A DNA stretch of 43,456 nucleotides, from the NCBI GenBank assembly GCA_016899975.1, contig JACJJN010000028.1, positions 1 to 43,456 on the forward strand, in the 5' to 3' direction. Below, in pieces: positions 26,315 to 35,021 of this stretch (position 1 is its first letter; each line of letters begins with the position of its first letter). Position numbers and translations under genes: made by a program. The stretch comes from Lacrimispora saccharolytica. Its GTDB lineage: Bacteria > Bacillota > Clostridia > Lachnospirales > Lachnospiraceae. A model generated the notes under the pieces. It did no database searches. It had not been told where the DNA came from and saw only the letters and a program-made list of their open reading frames with translations.

Positions 26315-26345
26315 TAATTCCTAGGCAGAAAGGAGGTAGGAATTA
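26315..26345 (+). promoter_or_regulatory. Hairpin with the ribosome binding site in its loop
   Basis: TAATTCCTA (26315-26323) pairs perfectly with TAGGAATTA (26337-26345), which includes the A of the start codon. The 13-nt loop holds the ribosome binding site AAGGAGG (26330-26336). Folding would pair the start codon region while presenting the ribosome binding site. Confidence 0.5.
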
Positions 26346-29080
26346 TGAAGAACAGAACGAAATCACGTATTCTTTCTCTTCTGTTGTCGATGCTGATGTG
26401 TATCTGGCTTGTACAGCCGGTTCCGCTTTGGGCCGCCGAAACTGAAGATCCTTCCGGGGCTGTGTCAGTCTCAGAGACGGATGGCGCCGGTTCGGAAACA
26501 ACTGCAGATGACCTGCAGATTCTGGACAGCACCGGCGCTCCCGCTTCCAGTGGATTTACCAAGACGGACGATACACTGACCATTACCCACAATGGTACTT
26601 ATACGGTTGTGATCCAGGGAACAGACCCAACCTCAAAACTCAGCATCGCAGAGGGATTCCAGGGAACCGTCACCATTCGGAATTCCACAGACGACGCGAA
26701 TACATCAGAACGTATTTTCCTGTTTGACGGTACATCCGGAACTTTGACCCTTTCCGCCATGAAACCGGCGGATGTCTCTTCCGGCACACAGCTGACCAAC
26801 AGCCAGGGCGAAGCGGTACCTGTATTCCGGATCGACAATCCGGAGGGCATCACTTCCCTGCTTATGGATCAGCTTACTTTCTCATTCACCGCTGTGCCTT
26901 CCGGTACTGCACTCTATCTTGTTCCGCAGGCGGCAGACCATGCGATAACGCTCACCCGCGGAACCGCTGCACCGGAAACCCTGGATCTTGTCTGGAACGG
27001 AAGCGCATTTGCTGTCCGTACCCAGCAGGCCAATGAATGGGTTACCGCGCCTTCCATCGAAGGCTGGACGTTCGGACAGACCGCTTCGGCACCTGCAGGT
27101 CAGGCAAAATATGGCGAAATCATTTTTACCTATGCTTCTTCCGAGGACGGCCCGTTTGAGGCAGCGCCGCCTTCCCATGCAGGCTCCTGGTATCTGAAAG
27201 CAGAAATAGCAGAAACACCTGATTATACGGGACTTTCGGCAATCGTTCCGTTTACCGTTGCCCAGGCAGAAAGCACACTTGTAATTCTCACAGAGTCTCT
27301 GGACAAAACTTACGACGGCGAACCTCCGGTTGTTCCGGAAGTTCAGAAAACAGGAAGCGCCAAAGACGTCCGGTTCCAGTGGCAGAAGAACAACGGCTCC
27401 GAATGGGTTCCGCTGACCGATGCTTCGGTTCATGTCGGAGAATATAAAGTTATTGCCATCCTGGACGGCGACACCAACTACACCTCCGCATCCGCGGAAA
27501 AAACCTTTACCATCTCTGTCGCTGAAAATACATGGACGGAAACACCGGCGATTGCAGATATCACCTACGGAACCGCTCCGGCGCCCACTGCAAAGGCAGC
27601 CTTCGGTACCGTACAGTTCACTTACAGCAGTACGAAAGACGGCACTTACGGTGAGCTTCCGGAAAACGCACCGGTGGGTACCTGGTACCTGAAAGCCGAA
27701 GTTCCTTCCACCGAAGATTACAGCGGGCTGAGTACGATCCTGGAATTCCATATCACAAAAGCCAAAGCTCCGGAGCCGGTAATCCCGGAAGGACTTACCT
27801 CCCGTCAGGATGCTCTTCTTTACAGCATAACGCTTTCGGGTGGATGGGGTTGGCTGAACAGCAGCCAGAGAGTATCTGTAGACAGCGAAGGTTATATGGC
27901 ACGTCTGATGGTGGATGACCAAAATTACGATTACTCCGAGGTGGAAGGATACAATGCCGACGGTCATTATGTAGACCGTCTCATCCCTGTAGCTGTTGCG
28001 CAGGGAACGAACACCTGGACCGAGGAACTTACTATCGATGACTGGACTTATGGCGAGACGCCTTCCGCACCTTCCGCAAAAGCAGCTCACGGCGACGTAA
28101 TCTTTACCTACGGGGCATCTGTGGACGGCACTTTCACGGATCAGGTACCGACTCAGGCAGGCATCTGGTATGTAAAAGCCACCGTTCCCGCAAGTGACGC
28201 CTACGCAGAACTGACGCAGACCGATGAATTTGTGATCCGCAAAGCGGTTCCTGCTCCCGACCTTCCAAAGCTTCAGGCTTCCTACGGCCAGTCCCTCCGC
28301 GCACTGACCCTGCCGGAAGGATTCGCCTGGGATGACCCGTCACTTGCGGTCGGCGCTGTCGGAACCCGCAGCTTCACTGCATCCTACACACCAAAAGACA
28401 CTGCAAATTATGAATCCCTGTCCGGTCTGAAGCTTTCCGTAACGGTACAGAAAGCAGACAACCAGTGGACAGAAGAACCGGCCGTAAAAGGCTGGACCTA
28501 CGGCAGCAAGGCAAATACACCGACCGCAAAGACAGCTTTCGGCACACCATATTTCGTATACAGCAGCAAAGAGGACGGCACCTATTCCACAACCGTTCCT
28601 TCCACCGCAGGCACTTGGTACCTGAAAGGAATCACGGACGGAACGGAAAACTACAACGAAACCGTCAGCAAGGCGGTTGCGTTCACCATCGAACCGAAGG
28701 CCTATGAGGAAGACGGAAGCATCACCATTCCAAAGATCGACAGCAGCACAGACACTTCCAAACTCGAGATCAAGGACGACGATACAACACTGAAACAGGG
28801 AACGGATTACGAAATCAAAAAGACACTGAAAGACAAGACCATGTCCGTGACCATCACCTTCAAAGGCAACTATAAAGGAACCGTTGTAAGAACCTACACC
28901 GCAACAGACAAGGAGATTGAAGAATATTGGGCAGCGCAGAAGAAAATGAGCGCACAGACTTCCGATGAAAACCTGACCGAATTCTGGGCAGTCCTTACGA
29001 TCGTTTCCCTGTCCGTACTTCTGATGCTGATCTGCATCATGCGGGTCAGAAAAAGGAACCATGAGCTGACTGACTTCTAA
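26345..29080 (+). CDS. Large repeat-containing surface protein
   Basis: The 911-aa product has a signal peptide (about 1-31, ending before AAETEDP), a beta-rich N-terminal region (about 55-225), then four copies of an 80-residue module starting near residues 229, 394, 555 and 705. Each copy follows the pattern W-x-(8)-WTYG, then FxY(S/A)S-x-DG, then AGTWYLKA and a closing FxI. A YDG-containing MBG-like domain (about 310-393) lies between copies 1 and 2. The C-terminus has SAQTSDEN, a membrane segment and a basic tail (RVRKRN): sortase-signal layout with SAQTS instead of LPxTG. Likely an adhesin or cell-wall stalk; the ligand is unknown. Confidence 0.82.
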   Translation: MKNRTKSRILSLLLSMLMCIWLVQPVPLWAAETEDPSGAVSVSETDGAGSETTADDLQILDSTGAPASSGFTKTDDTLTITHNGTYTVVIQGTDPTSKLSIAEGFQGTVTIRNSTDDANTSERIFLFDGTSGTLTLSAMKPADVSSGTQLTNSQGEAVPVFRIDNPEGITSLLMDQLTFSFTAVPSGTALYLVPQAADHAITLTRGTAAPETLDLVWNGSAFAVRTQQANEWVTAPSIEGWTFGQTASAPAGQAKYGEIIFTYASSEDGPFEAAPPSHAGSWYLKAEIAETPDYTGLSAIVPFTVAQAESTLVILTESLDKTYDGEPPVVPEVQKTGSAKDVRFQWQKNNGSEWVPLTDASVHVGEYKVIAILDGDTNYTSASAEKTFTISVAENTWTETPAIADITYGTAPAPTAKAAFGTVQFTYSSTKDGTYGELPENAPVGTWYLKAEVPSTEDYSGLSTILEFHITKAKAPEPVIPEGLTSRQDALLYSITLSGGWGWLNSSQRVSVDSEGYMARLMVDDQNYDYSEVEGYNADGHYVDRLIPVAVAQGTNTWTEELTIDDWTYGETPSAPSAKAAHGDVIFTYGASVDGTFTDQVPTQAGIWYVKATVPASDAYAELTQTDEFVIRKAVPAPDLPKLQASYGQSLRALTLPEGFAWDDPSLAVGAVGTRSFTASYTPKDTANYESLSGLKLSVTVQKADNQWTEEPAVKGWTYGSKANTPTAKTAFGTPYFVYSSKEDGTYSTTVPSTAGTWYLKGITDGTENYNETVSKAVAFTIEPKAYEEDGSITIPKIDSSTDTSKLEIKDDDTTLKQGTDYEIKKTLKDKTMSVTITFKGNYKGTVVRTYTATDKEIEEYWAAQKKMSAQTSDENLTEFWAVLTIVSLSVLLMLICIMRVRKRNHELTDF

Positions 29081-29109
29081 CTCATACCCCTCACTTTTCT
29101 ACCAAAGGG

Positions 29110-29159
29110 CACTGCCCCGGACGGCGGATCCATAAGGATCCAGCCGCTCCGGGGCAGTG
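29110..29159. terminator. Hairpin terminator between the surface protein and the NifX-SlyD gene
   Basis: CACTGCCCCGG (29110-29120) pairs with CCGGGGCAGTG (29149-29159), and an inner stem GGATCC/GGATCC forms the top. It is the only strong hairpin between these convergent genes. The T-tract is weak on both sides. Confidence 0.7.
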
Positions 29160-29193
29160 TCTTTGCATCCAATTGATAAACTTCGCAAAACGA

Positions 29194-30111
29194 TTACTCG
29201 TTCACTTCCACCAATTCGATACGGAAGTTCAATTCTTTGCCAGCCATTTCATGGTTGGCGTCAAAAGTGATCGTTGTTTCTCCCTTAGCCGCTACTTTGA
29301 CAGGGAAAGGCTGGCCATACTGATTGGTCAGATACACCTGCTGGCCTGCCTCCAGTTCTTCCGAACCGGGAAGCTGTGCGATCTCAAGGGTAAAGATGGC
29401 ATTGGGATCCGGCATTCCATAGGCTTCTTCCGGCATCAGATGGACATCCACCACCTGGCCCACTTCCATGTCAGCCACAGCAGCGTCAAATCCTCTGATC
29501 ATCTGACCGACGCCGCAGATAAACTCCAGCGGCTCCCCGCGATCGTAAGAAGAATCAAACTGGGTTCCATCGTTGAACGTACCTCTGTAATGGGCGCGGC
29601 AGGTTTTTCCCACATTGCGTCCCGTGAGTACAGGCTGAGATCCACATCCGCCGCAGCTTCCTCCACAGAAATGGCCATCATCATGGCCGCCGCATCCGCC
29701 TCCGCAGGAATGGTCTTCCCCGTGACCTCCGCAGGAGTGACCTTCCTCGTGATCGCCGCAGCTGTGTCCCTCCTCATGATGATGGTGGTCACAGTTCGCT
29801 CCGGTAGATACCAGTTCGCCTTTCAGATAAGCTTCCACCGCCTGATCCGCATCCCCCTGAGCACCGGCGCAAAGCTCCACACCTGCCTCCTCAAGGGCAG
29901 CCTGCGCTCCGCCGCCAATACCGCCGCAAATCAGTACATCCACGGACTGTCCGGCAAGAAGCCCTGCCAGTGCGCCATGTCCAACGCCATTGGAACCGAT
30001 CACTTCGCTGGAAATTACCTTGTTGTCCTCCACATCATATACCTTGAAAAACTCTGTTTTTCCAAAATGCTGAAAAATATTTCCGTTATCATAAGTTACC
30101 GCTATTTTCAT
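29194..30111 (-). CDS. NifX/NifB-like domain fused to a SlyD-type FKBP prolyl isomerase through a His/Cys linker
   Basis: The 305-aa protein begins MKIAVTYDNGNIFQHFGKTE and its first 105 residues match the dinitrogenase iron-molybdenum cofactor biosynthesis domain (NifX/NifB C-terminal type). Residues 107-157 form a linker with 11 His and 8 Cys, likely to bind metal. Residues 168-302 are an FKBP with an inserted-flap domain, as in SlyD: GTFNDGTQFDSSYDRGEPLE, GMIRGFD-like QMIRGFDAAVADM, EEAYG and FDANHEMAGKELNF. SlyD chaperones nickel delivery in other bacteria, so a metal-handling chaperone is inferred. The start at 30111 follows AGGAGG; a promoter lies at 30228-30256. Confidence 0.85.
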   Translation of the reverse strand: MKIAVTYDNGNIFQHFGKTEFFKVYDVEDNKVISSEVIGSNGVGHGALAGLLAGQSVDVLICGGIGGGAQAALEEAGVELCAGAQGDADQAVEAYLKGELVSTGANCDHHHHEEGHSCGDHEEGHSCGGHGEDHSCGGGCGGHDDGHFCGGSCGGCGSQPVLTGRNVGKTCRAHYRGTFNDGTQFDSSYDRGEPLEFICGVGQMIRGFDAAVADMEVGQVVDVHLMPEEAYGMPDPNAIFTLEIAQLPGSEELEAGQQVYLTNQYGQPFPVKVAAKGETTITFDANHEMAGKELNFRIELVEVNE

Positions 30112-30227
30112 CTCTGAAATCCTCCTAAAGTATTCTGCGGGCAGCCGATCACCCCGAGTGCGTCTGAATGTTGCCTTCTGTAATCCGCAAACACGCTCTT
30201 GTATATCGACTGTTGAAATCATATTTT

Positions 30228-30256
30228 ATCATACACGTCCCGCCCCAAGTTTACAA
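30228..30256 (-). promoter_or_regulatory. Promoter of the NifX-SlyD fusion gene
   Basis: On the minus strand TTGTAA (30256-30251) and TATGAT (30233-30228) are 17 nt apart, giving a leader of about 110 nt. Confidence 0.5.
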
Positions 30257-30284
30257 TAGAATTATAAAATTTTCAAATACGCGC

Positions 30285-30884
30285 TTATACCACTTTAAAA
30301 ATCAGTATCTTCTCTCTGGAATCTTTTCCTCCAAAAAAATCCCTGCAGTCTATCTCGTCGAAAAACAGCAGCTGCTCCTGGGTCATCAGCTCGCTCACAT
30401 ACTCATCCGACGGGTAGTAGAAAAACAGACGGATCTCCCTTGAATGTTCATAAAAAGAATCATAGATCTTCGCCAGCACTTTCCGCAGAATCTCCACGGA
30501 AAACGGGTTAAAAAAGTAGCAGCAATCCACTTCCACAGGAACAGAGTAGTTCTCCGCACTGCTCATCACAAAAGAAGTTCTTCCGGCAGAGACTGCATGA
30601 TTCCGATTCTCCTCCGCCCCGGAAAAGATTCTTTCCTCGTATTCAATTCCAATGGACCGGCATCTCGTCTGATAAGACAGAAAAAAGCATACACGGCCCT
30701 TTCCCGTTCCATAATCCAGCACGACATTTTTCTTGCCGATCAGTCCACTGTTCGCCAGTCTCTCCAGGACGCAGTACGGCGTTGGTTCGTATGGATAACG
30801 ATACTGATCCGAATGGGAATCATCCCGCCCGGTTGTTTTGATCTTCAGCAGCTTATCCCACTGCAGTTCCATCTGATCCATCAT
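30285..30884 (-). CDS. Small class I SAM-dependent methyltransferase
   Basis: The 199-aa protein has motif I VVLDYGTGKGRVCFFLSY, an acidic ribose-binding residue in GIEYEERIF, and a motif IV-like CCYFFNPFSVEIL. This pattern belongs to small Rossmann methyltransferases of Firmicutes with unknown targets; it lacks the DPPY/NPPY of DNA adenine methylases, so DNA modification is not supported. Its start overlaps the stop of the 74-aa gene (ATGA), placing it in one transcript with the nuclease gene. Confidence 0.78.
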   Translation of the reverse strand: MMDQMELQWDKLLKIKTTGRDDSHSDQYRYPYEPTPYCVLERLANSGLIGKKNVVLDYGTGKGRVCFFLSYQTRCRSIGIEYEERIFSGAEENRNHAVSAGRTSFVMSSAENYSVPVEVDCCYFFNPFSVEILRKVLAKIYDSFYEHSREIRLFFYYPSDEYVSELMTQEQLLFFDEIDCRDFFGGKDSREKILIFKVV

Positions 30885-31105
30885 CGAACTTCGTCCAAAA
30901 GAACTTCTTCGATAGCGTCGTACGCATCTTCCAGTGCGTCCAGCGCTTCGGTCAGGGCGGTGACTTTTTCTTCGTCTGCATTCTGTGATTCATATTCCTC
31001 TGTCAGTTCCGCAAGGCTTGTTTTCAGCTGTTCCAGGTAACTGGAAATCTGCTCCAGTTTGTCCTCTTTGGCAGCAGCAGGTGCAAACTCTATAATTTTT
31101 TTCAT
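30881..31105 (-). CDS. 74-aa predicted coiled-coil protein
   Basis: A short acidic protein with heptad-like helical content (LEQISSYLEQLKTSLAELTE, then LTEALDALEDAYDAIEEVLL). No named domain is recognised. AAGGAGG precedes the start. The start is 17 nt after the nuclease stop, and its own stop overlaps the methyltransferase start. It may be a partner or small regulator of one of these. Confidence 0.65.
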   Translation of the reverse strand: MKKIIEFAPAAAKEDKLEQISSYLEQLKTSLAELTEEYESQNADEEKVTALTEALDALEDAYDAIEEVLLDEVR

Positions 31106-31122
31106 GATATTGTGTTTCCTCC

Positions 31123-34100
31123 TTATATTTTTTTACTTAATTCCTCTTCAAATGCTGTAATTTCTTCCAAGCACCTGTCCAGACATTCAAAAATTTCTTT
31201 TCTGTCCAATTTCTCTCCAAATGTAACCGTCTTTGTTCGAAACGGTGTACGCCATTTCCAGTCTTTATTCTCATATTTAGAAGGATAAATTTCATTGATT
31301 CTGTCACATATCTTTCGAAAGTCATCTGTAATATTCTGTGAACTGAGGGCAAGCTTTATATAAATGCTGTTACCGGTACGATTAACAATCTCATAGAAAT
31401 AATGATTGTCACAATTCCATCCGCTTGGCATATTCGGTAAGTCCGGGAGAATCTCAGACATCCTTGCGGTAGTAAACCGTGTATATGTGCGATTACATTT
31501 GTCGAGATGTTCCTGAACAGTATTTCTTTTTGCTGTCCATTCACGAAGAATGGAAGCAACCTCCATCAATCTGTCACCATTCTCCGTCTCCTCCTGCAAA
31601 TATGGCAAAATTGCATTACACATTTTATCGCTCCATTCTGCATGGAATTCCGCCATACAAGACCAGTCGTTTTCCCGTACAACGCTTACCTTAGGCAAGC
31701 AATAAGAAATCCACGATGCTTTATACTCATTGGCTCTCTCCCACTCCAAAGCCACGCCAAGTTCCTGTTCTATCTCATCTCTATGGCTGAAAAGCATATC
31801 AAAAACTTCCTTATTTTTCGCGGCATCTCCTTTACCCATATAAAAATCAACTCTGGCAGCATCATAATTCGCGATACAGTTAATGCTGAATCCGCTGATT
31901 CCAAAAAAACCTGAGATCATATTGGATGTTCCCGGATTTACATTTTGAAAAGTTCCGCGATGCATATGCTGTTTCTGGATGATCGGAAGCGCATAGGTCC
32001 AATATCTTTTTCGAATTTCCTCCCTGCCTGTACCATTTCCCATTTCACTGTCAGCATCTTTCAAAAATAATACCAGATCCATCGGATCTGCACCATAAGC
32101 GGCAAACAGACGGCGTAAAATTGATACTTTCAAAACGGTACTGGTGTTTTTTTCCATATAAATATTGTCATCAATTTTTAATGCGCTGCGCAGATTTTCT
32201 TCGGAATTGCTGATGTAATTTGTGAGTTCCACACTGCTGTCTGTATTGTAAGCAAGCGCAGAGAGAACGGACTTGTCTTTTTGATGAAGGAATTTCACTA
32301 TATGCTCAAACATATCCGCCCAGCTGGAAACGGGCTGTTCCGCATTCTGATAGCTATATTTTACAATTCCCCTTCCAACCAGATCTTTACTGTCATCCTC
32401 CAGGGTACGGGAATCATATTCTTTCACTGCCGGTTGAAAGGATGTCTGCGGATACGACCATATCTTTGCGGCAAGAGCCACCATCTCTTCATTGCGTTCC
32501 TCCAGTTCTGGCAAGCCCCAGTTCTCCTTCACGGCAATTTTCTGATTCATTTTGAGTCCACTTGCCTTATAGCCTCCCTCACTGGCATCCCGCTTCTCAG
32601 GAAAAGAATTATTACTGAGATGTGGATTATACCCCGTCAGGGTGAGGTTGGCAAGGCGATGCAGCCATGTCGCATGAATTTTTGCATAATCTTCTCCCAG
32701 CGCTTCTGTCCATGCCGGAGTCAGATGCTGCGGCATAATATGCTCGATGGTATATGTGTTGTTGTCCAGATGGGTATAAACGTCTTTTGTCTCGACAGTA
32801 CCGAAATTTTCAAAGCGCTCGAACAAATACGCCTTGTATTTCCCCCGCATCAAATACACCTGTTTGGAGGATAATGCCGCCATAAACTCTTCATCATCCG
32901 GAAATCGTCCACTTTCTTTCTTGGACAGCAGTGCATAAATAAATTTTTCCACATAATCATTTGCAGAACCATCATACCGAAGAATTTCTTTGTTCAAATT
33001 CAGAAAAATTTTATTCAGGGCATTCGTTGGCACTTCACAGATATTTCTTCGAAAAAGATAATTTTCTGTGATCAGAAAGACGTTCAATACCTCGTCAGAC
33101 GTAATTTCGCCATCCTGATTCAGTCGGAACACTTCCATAAGAAATGGGCGAGTAACAACTATTTCCAGACGTTTCATCCGATACAGACAATCGTCCAGCC
33201 GCTGTTCTTCCAAGTTGCTTTTGCAGGTCCACAGCCTTTCAAAAAACCTTGCATAGCGCAGCAAATCCTTCAACAGGTTTTCGGCTGAAAGCCTGTTTTC
33301 TTCCGCATATTTTTTGAATGCAGGATAAACATTACTGATTGTCGGAGTCATCTGCTGTTTGATGCTGAGATAATCTCTTACAAAACCGCTGACATCATTG
33401 GCGGTACATTTTTCGATCTTCGTCCAATAGTTCTCGTAGAATTCATTTTGCTCTTCCGCAGAAAGTCCCATCAAAATATAATTCCGAATCTTGTCTCCCT
33501 CTGTCAAGGCAAGACCAGTGGAATTTAAACTCTCGAAAATCAACTGCGCATTATCACTCTGATCCAGGGTAATACTGATAATTTCCAGTTTCCCGATTGC
33601 TGCGTACAAGTCGTCGACGGTTACTTCTTTTTGCAGTATTTTATCACAGAAAAACTGATAATTCAGCGTCAAATTGGAAGCACGGTCATAATCCTCTGCA
33701 TCACCAAATAACTTGGCAAGAGCCTCCCTGTCGCCTTTTACCGGACGAAGCTTTATCCGATCCTCTTCCTTTGCCCACGGGGAGATCAGAAAACGTTGGC
33801 TGATCTGCTCGTCCAGTCGCTCCTCCTGCGGAATGATTTTTCCCTGCGCTATCAGATTTCGGATCGCAAGAAGCAAAAGTGTAACCGTGGTCAGACGCTG
33901 TTGCCCATCAATAATATGATATTCAATTTTGCTTCCATTGGGAACAACGGAAGCAACAATGCTGCCGAAAAAATGACTTTCGCGTTTGTCAAAAATAATC
34001 TTTTTTAAATCTTCGTATAATTGACTGCAATTTTCACGTTTCCAATCGTATTTTCTTTGGTATACAGGTATCACATACCGCTTATCGGCACCTTCCATGA

Positions 34101-34131
34101 AACCTGTCATCTTAGCTTCTGATCCTTTCAT
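31123..34131 (-). CDS. DUF262/DUF1524 GmrSD-like nuclease, putative phage-defence protein
   Basis: The 1002-aa protein starts with a DUF262 domain: VIPVYQRKYDWKREN (about 20-34), HFFGSIVA and IIDGQQRLTTVTLLLLAI (about 73-90), the ParB-like NTP-binding motif of GmrS. A DUF1524 domain near residue 460 has EHIMPQHLTPAW and HRLANLTLTGYNPHLSNNSF, the His-Asn nuclease motif of GmrD. The C-terminal third includes a DUF4268-like part (EQELGVALEWERANEYKASW). GmrSD enzymes cut modified phage DNA; such fused forms are often found in defence regions. Here no other known defence gene is adjacent. The start follows GAGAGGAA. Its sequence looks more A+T-rich than its neighbours, consistent with transfer. 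Confidence 0.85.
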   Translation of the reverse strand: MKGSEAKMTGFMEGADKRYVIPVYQRKYDWKRENCSQLYEDLKKIIFDKRESHFFGSIVASVVPNGSKIEYHIIDGQQRLTTVTLLLLAIRNLIAQGKIIPQEERLDEQISQRFLISPWAKEEDRIKLRPVKGDREALAKLFGDAEDYDRASNLTLNYQFFCDKILQKEVTVDDLYAAIGKLEIISITLDQSDNAQLIFESLNSTGLALTEGDKIRNYILMGLSAEEQNEFYENYWTKIEKCTANDVSGFVRDYLSIKQQMTPTISNVYPAFKKYAEENRLSAENLLKDLLRYARFFERLWTCKSNLEEQRLDDCLYRMKRLEIVVTRPFLMEVFRLNQDGEITSDEVLNVFLITENYLFRRNICEVPTNALNKIFLNLNKEILRYDGSANDYVEKFIYALLSKKESGRFPDDEEFMAALSSKQVYLMRGKYKAYLFERFENFGTVETKDVYTHLDNNTYTIEHIMPQHLTPAWTEALGEDYAKIHATWLHRLANLTLTGYNPHLSNNSFPEKRDASEGGYKASGLKMNQKIAVKENWGLPELEERNEEMVALAAKIWSYPQTSFQPAVKEYDSRTLEDDSKDLVGRGIVKYSYQNAEQPVSSWADMFEHIVKFLHQKDKSVLSALAYNTDSSVELTNYISNSEENLRSALKIDDNIYMEKNTSTVLKVSILRRLFAAYGADPMDLVLFLKDADSEMGNGTGREEIRKRYWTYALPIIQKQHMHRGTFQNVNPGTSNMISGFFGISGFSINCIANYDAARVDFYMGKGDAAKNKEVFDMLFSHRDEIEQELGVALEWERANEYKASWISYCLPKVSVVRENDWSCMAEFHAEWSDKMCNAILPYLQEETENGDRLMEVASILREWTAKRNTVQEHLDKCNRTYTRFTTARMSEILPDLPNMPSGWNCDNHYFYEIVNRTGNSIYIKLALSSQNITDDFRKICDRINEIYPSKYENKDWKWRTPFRTKTVTFGEKLDRKEIFECLDRCLEEITAFEEELSKKI

Positions 34132-34167
34132 CTAAGTTCCTCTCTATCTGTTCTTCAAAACATTCCC

Positions 34168-34183
34168 GTTCAGCCAGCTGAAC
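34168..34183. repeat. Small palindrome, CAGTTCAGC family
   Basis: GTTCAGC-CA-GCTGAAC in the gap between the metallophosphoesterase (ends 34219) and the nuclease start. The right side continues TGTCACAAA, so on the minus strand it matches the 19549-19582 element over about 22 nt. Confidence 0.5.
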
Positions 34184-34218
34184 TGTCACAAACATTCAAC
34201 CATTCCCTCAACAACCGC

Positions 34219-34959
34219 TCACTCCACCACCAGCTCCGGCCGAAATCCAAGATAATCTCCCGAAACCAACAGATACCGAATCCCATGAAAGGTTCCGCGG
34301 ATACTGTCCCCAAACCGCTGCTCCCCGTGGCAATGGGAATACACCACAGCCTCCACGCCGTACTCCTCCGCAATCTCCGTAAACGGCGAGGTTTCTTCCA
34401 GAATATTCGTGGGCGGATAATGCAGAAACATCAGATACTTTCGATACCCCGCCTCCTGCGCCATGCGAAACGATTCCCGAAGCCGGGTGATTTCCCGGAA
34501 AACAAGCTTCTTCGCCTGCTCCTCCCGCTCTTCCTCCCAGCCGATTACCCTTCCCCTTCGGTCCAGATAAAACGGTCCTTCAAACGTATATCCTTTCGTC
34601 CCGACAAGGGCATAATCCTGATATACTGCAAAGTTATTCTGCAGAAAAAACATCTTTCCTGCAAACTCTTCATTGAGACGCTTTGTCTTTCCAACATCCC
34701 AGAACATATCATGGTTTCCCCGAAGCAAAATCTTTCGTCCCGGAAGCCGTTCGATAAACGCAAGATCCTCCCGGCATTCTGACAGTTTTCTGCCCCAGGA
34801 ATGATCGCCGGTGAGCACAAGCGTATCCTCCGGGCCGACGATCTGATTCACGTATTTCTCAATTTTACGTTCATGATGTTTCCATACTTTCCCGAACGCG
34901 TCCATTGGCTTATTTGCCTGAAAGCTGAGATGCAAATCTCCCAGCGCATACAATGCCAT
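34219..34959 (-). CDS. Calcineurin-like metallophosphoesterase
   Basis: The 246-aa protein begins MALYALGDLHLSF. Metal ligands appear in GDLH, VLTGDHSWG, LRGNHDMFW, MFLHYPP and YSHCHGEQRFGD, the standard order for the family. The second motif has GDHSW where many relatives have GDxSW, so it is conserved. Substrates of such proteins range from nucleotides to phosphodiesters; the specific one is unknown. GGAGG precedes the start, 62 nt after the FlaR-like gene. Confidence 0.87.
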   Translation of the reverse strand: MALYALGDLHLSFQANKPMDAFGKVWKHHERKIEKYVNQIVGPEDTLVLTGDHSWGRKLSECREDLAFIERLPGRKILLRGNHDMFWDVGKTKRLNEEFAGKMFFLQNNFAVYQDYALVGTKGYTFEGPFYLDRRGRVIGWEEEREEQAKKLVFREITRLRESFRMAQEAGYRKYLMFLHYPPTNILEETSPFTEIAEEYGVEAVVYSHCHGEQRFGDSIRGTFHGIRYLLVSGDYLGFRPELVVE

Positions 34960-35021
34960 ACCTGTCCCGCCTCCTTCTCTGCTGCGATGTCATAATCATT
35001 TCTTCCCGTTCCATTTGTCTT

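Noticed and set aside
30285-30884. DNA methyltransferase partner making a restriction-modification system with the DUF262 nuclease
   Set aside because: The protein lacks DPPY/NPPY-type motifs and a target recognition domain, so a classical modification role is not supported.
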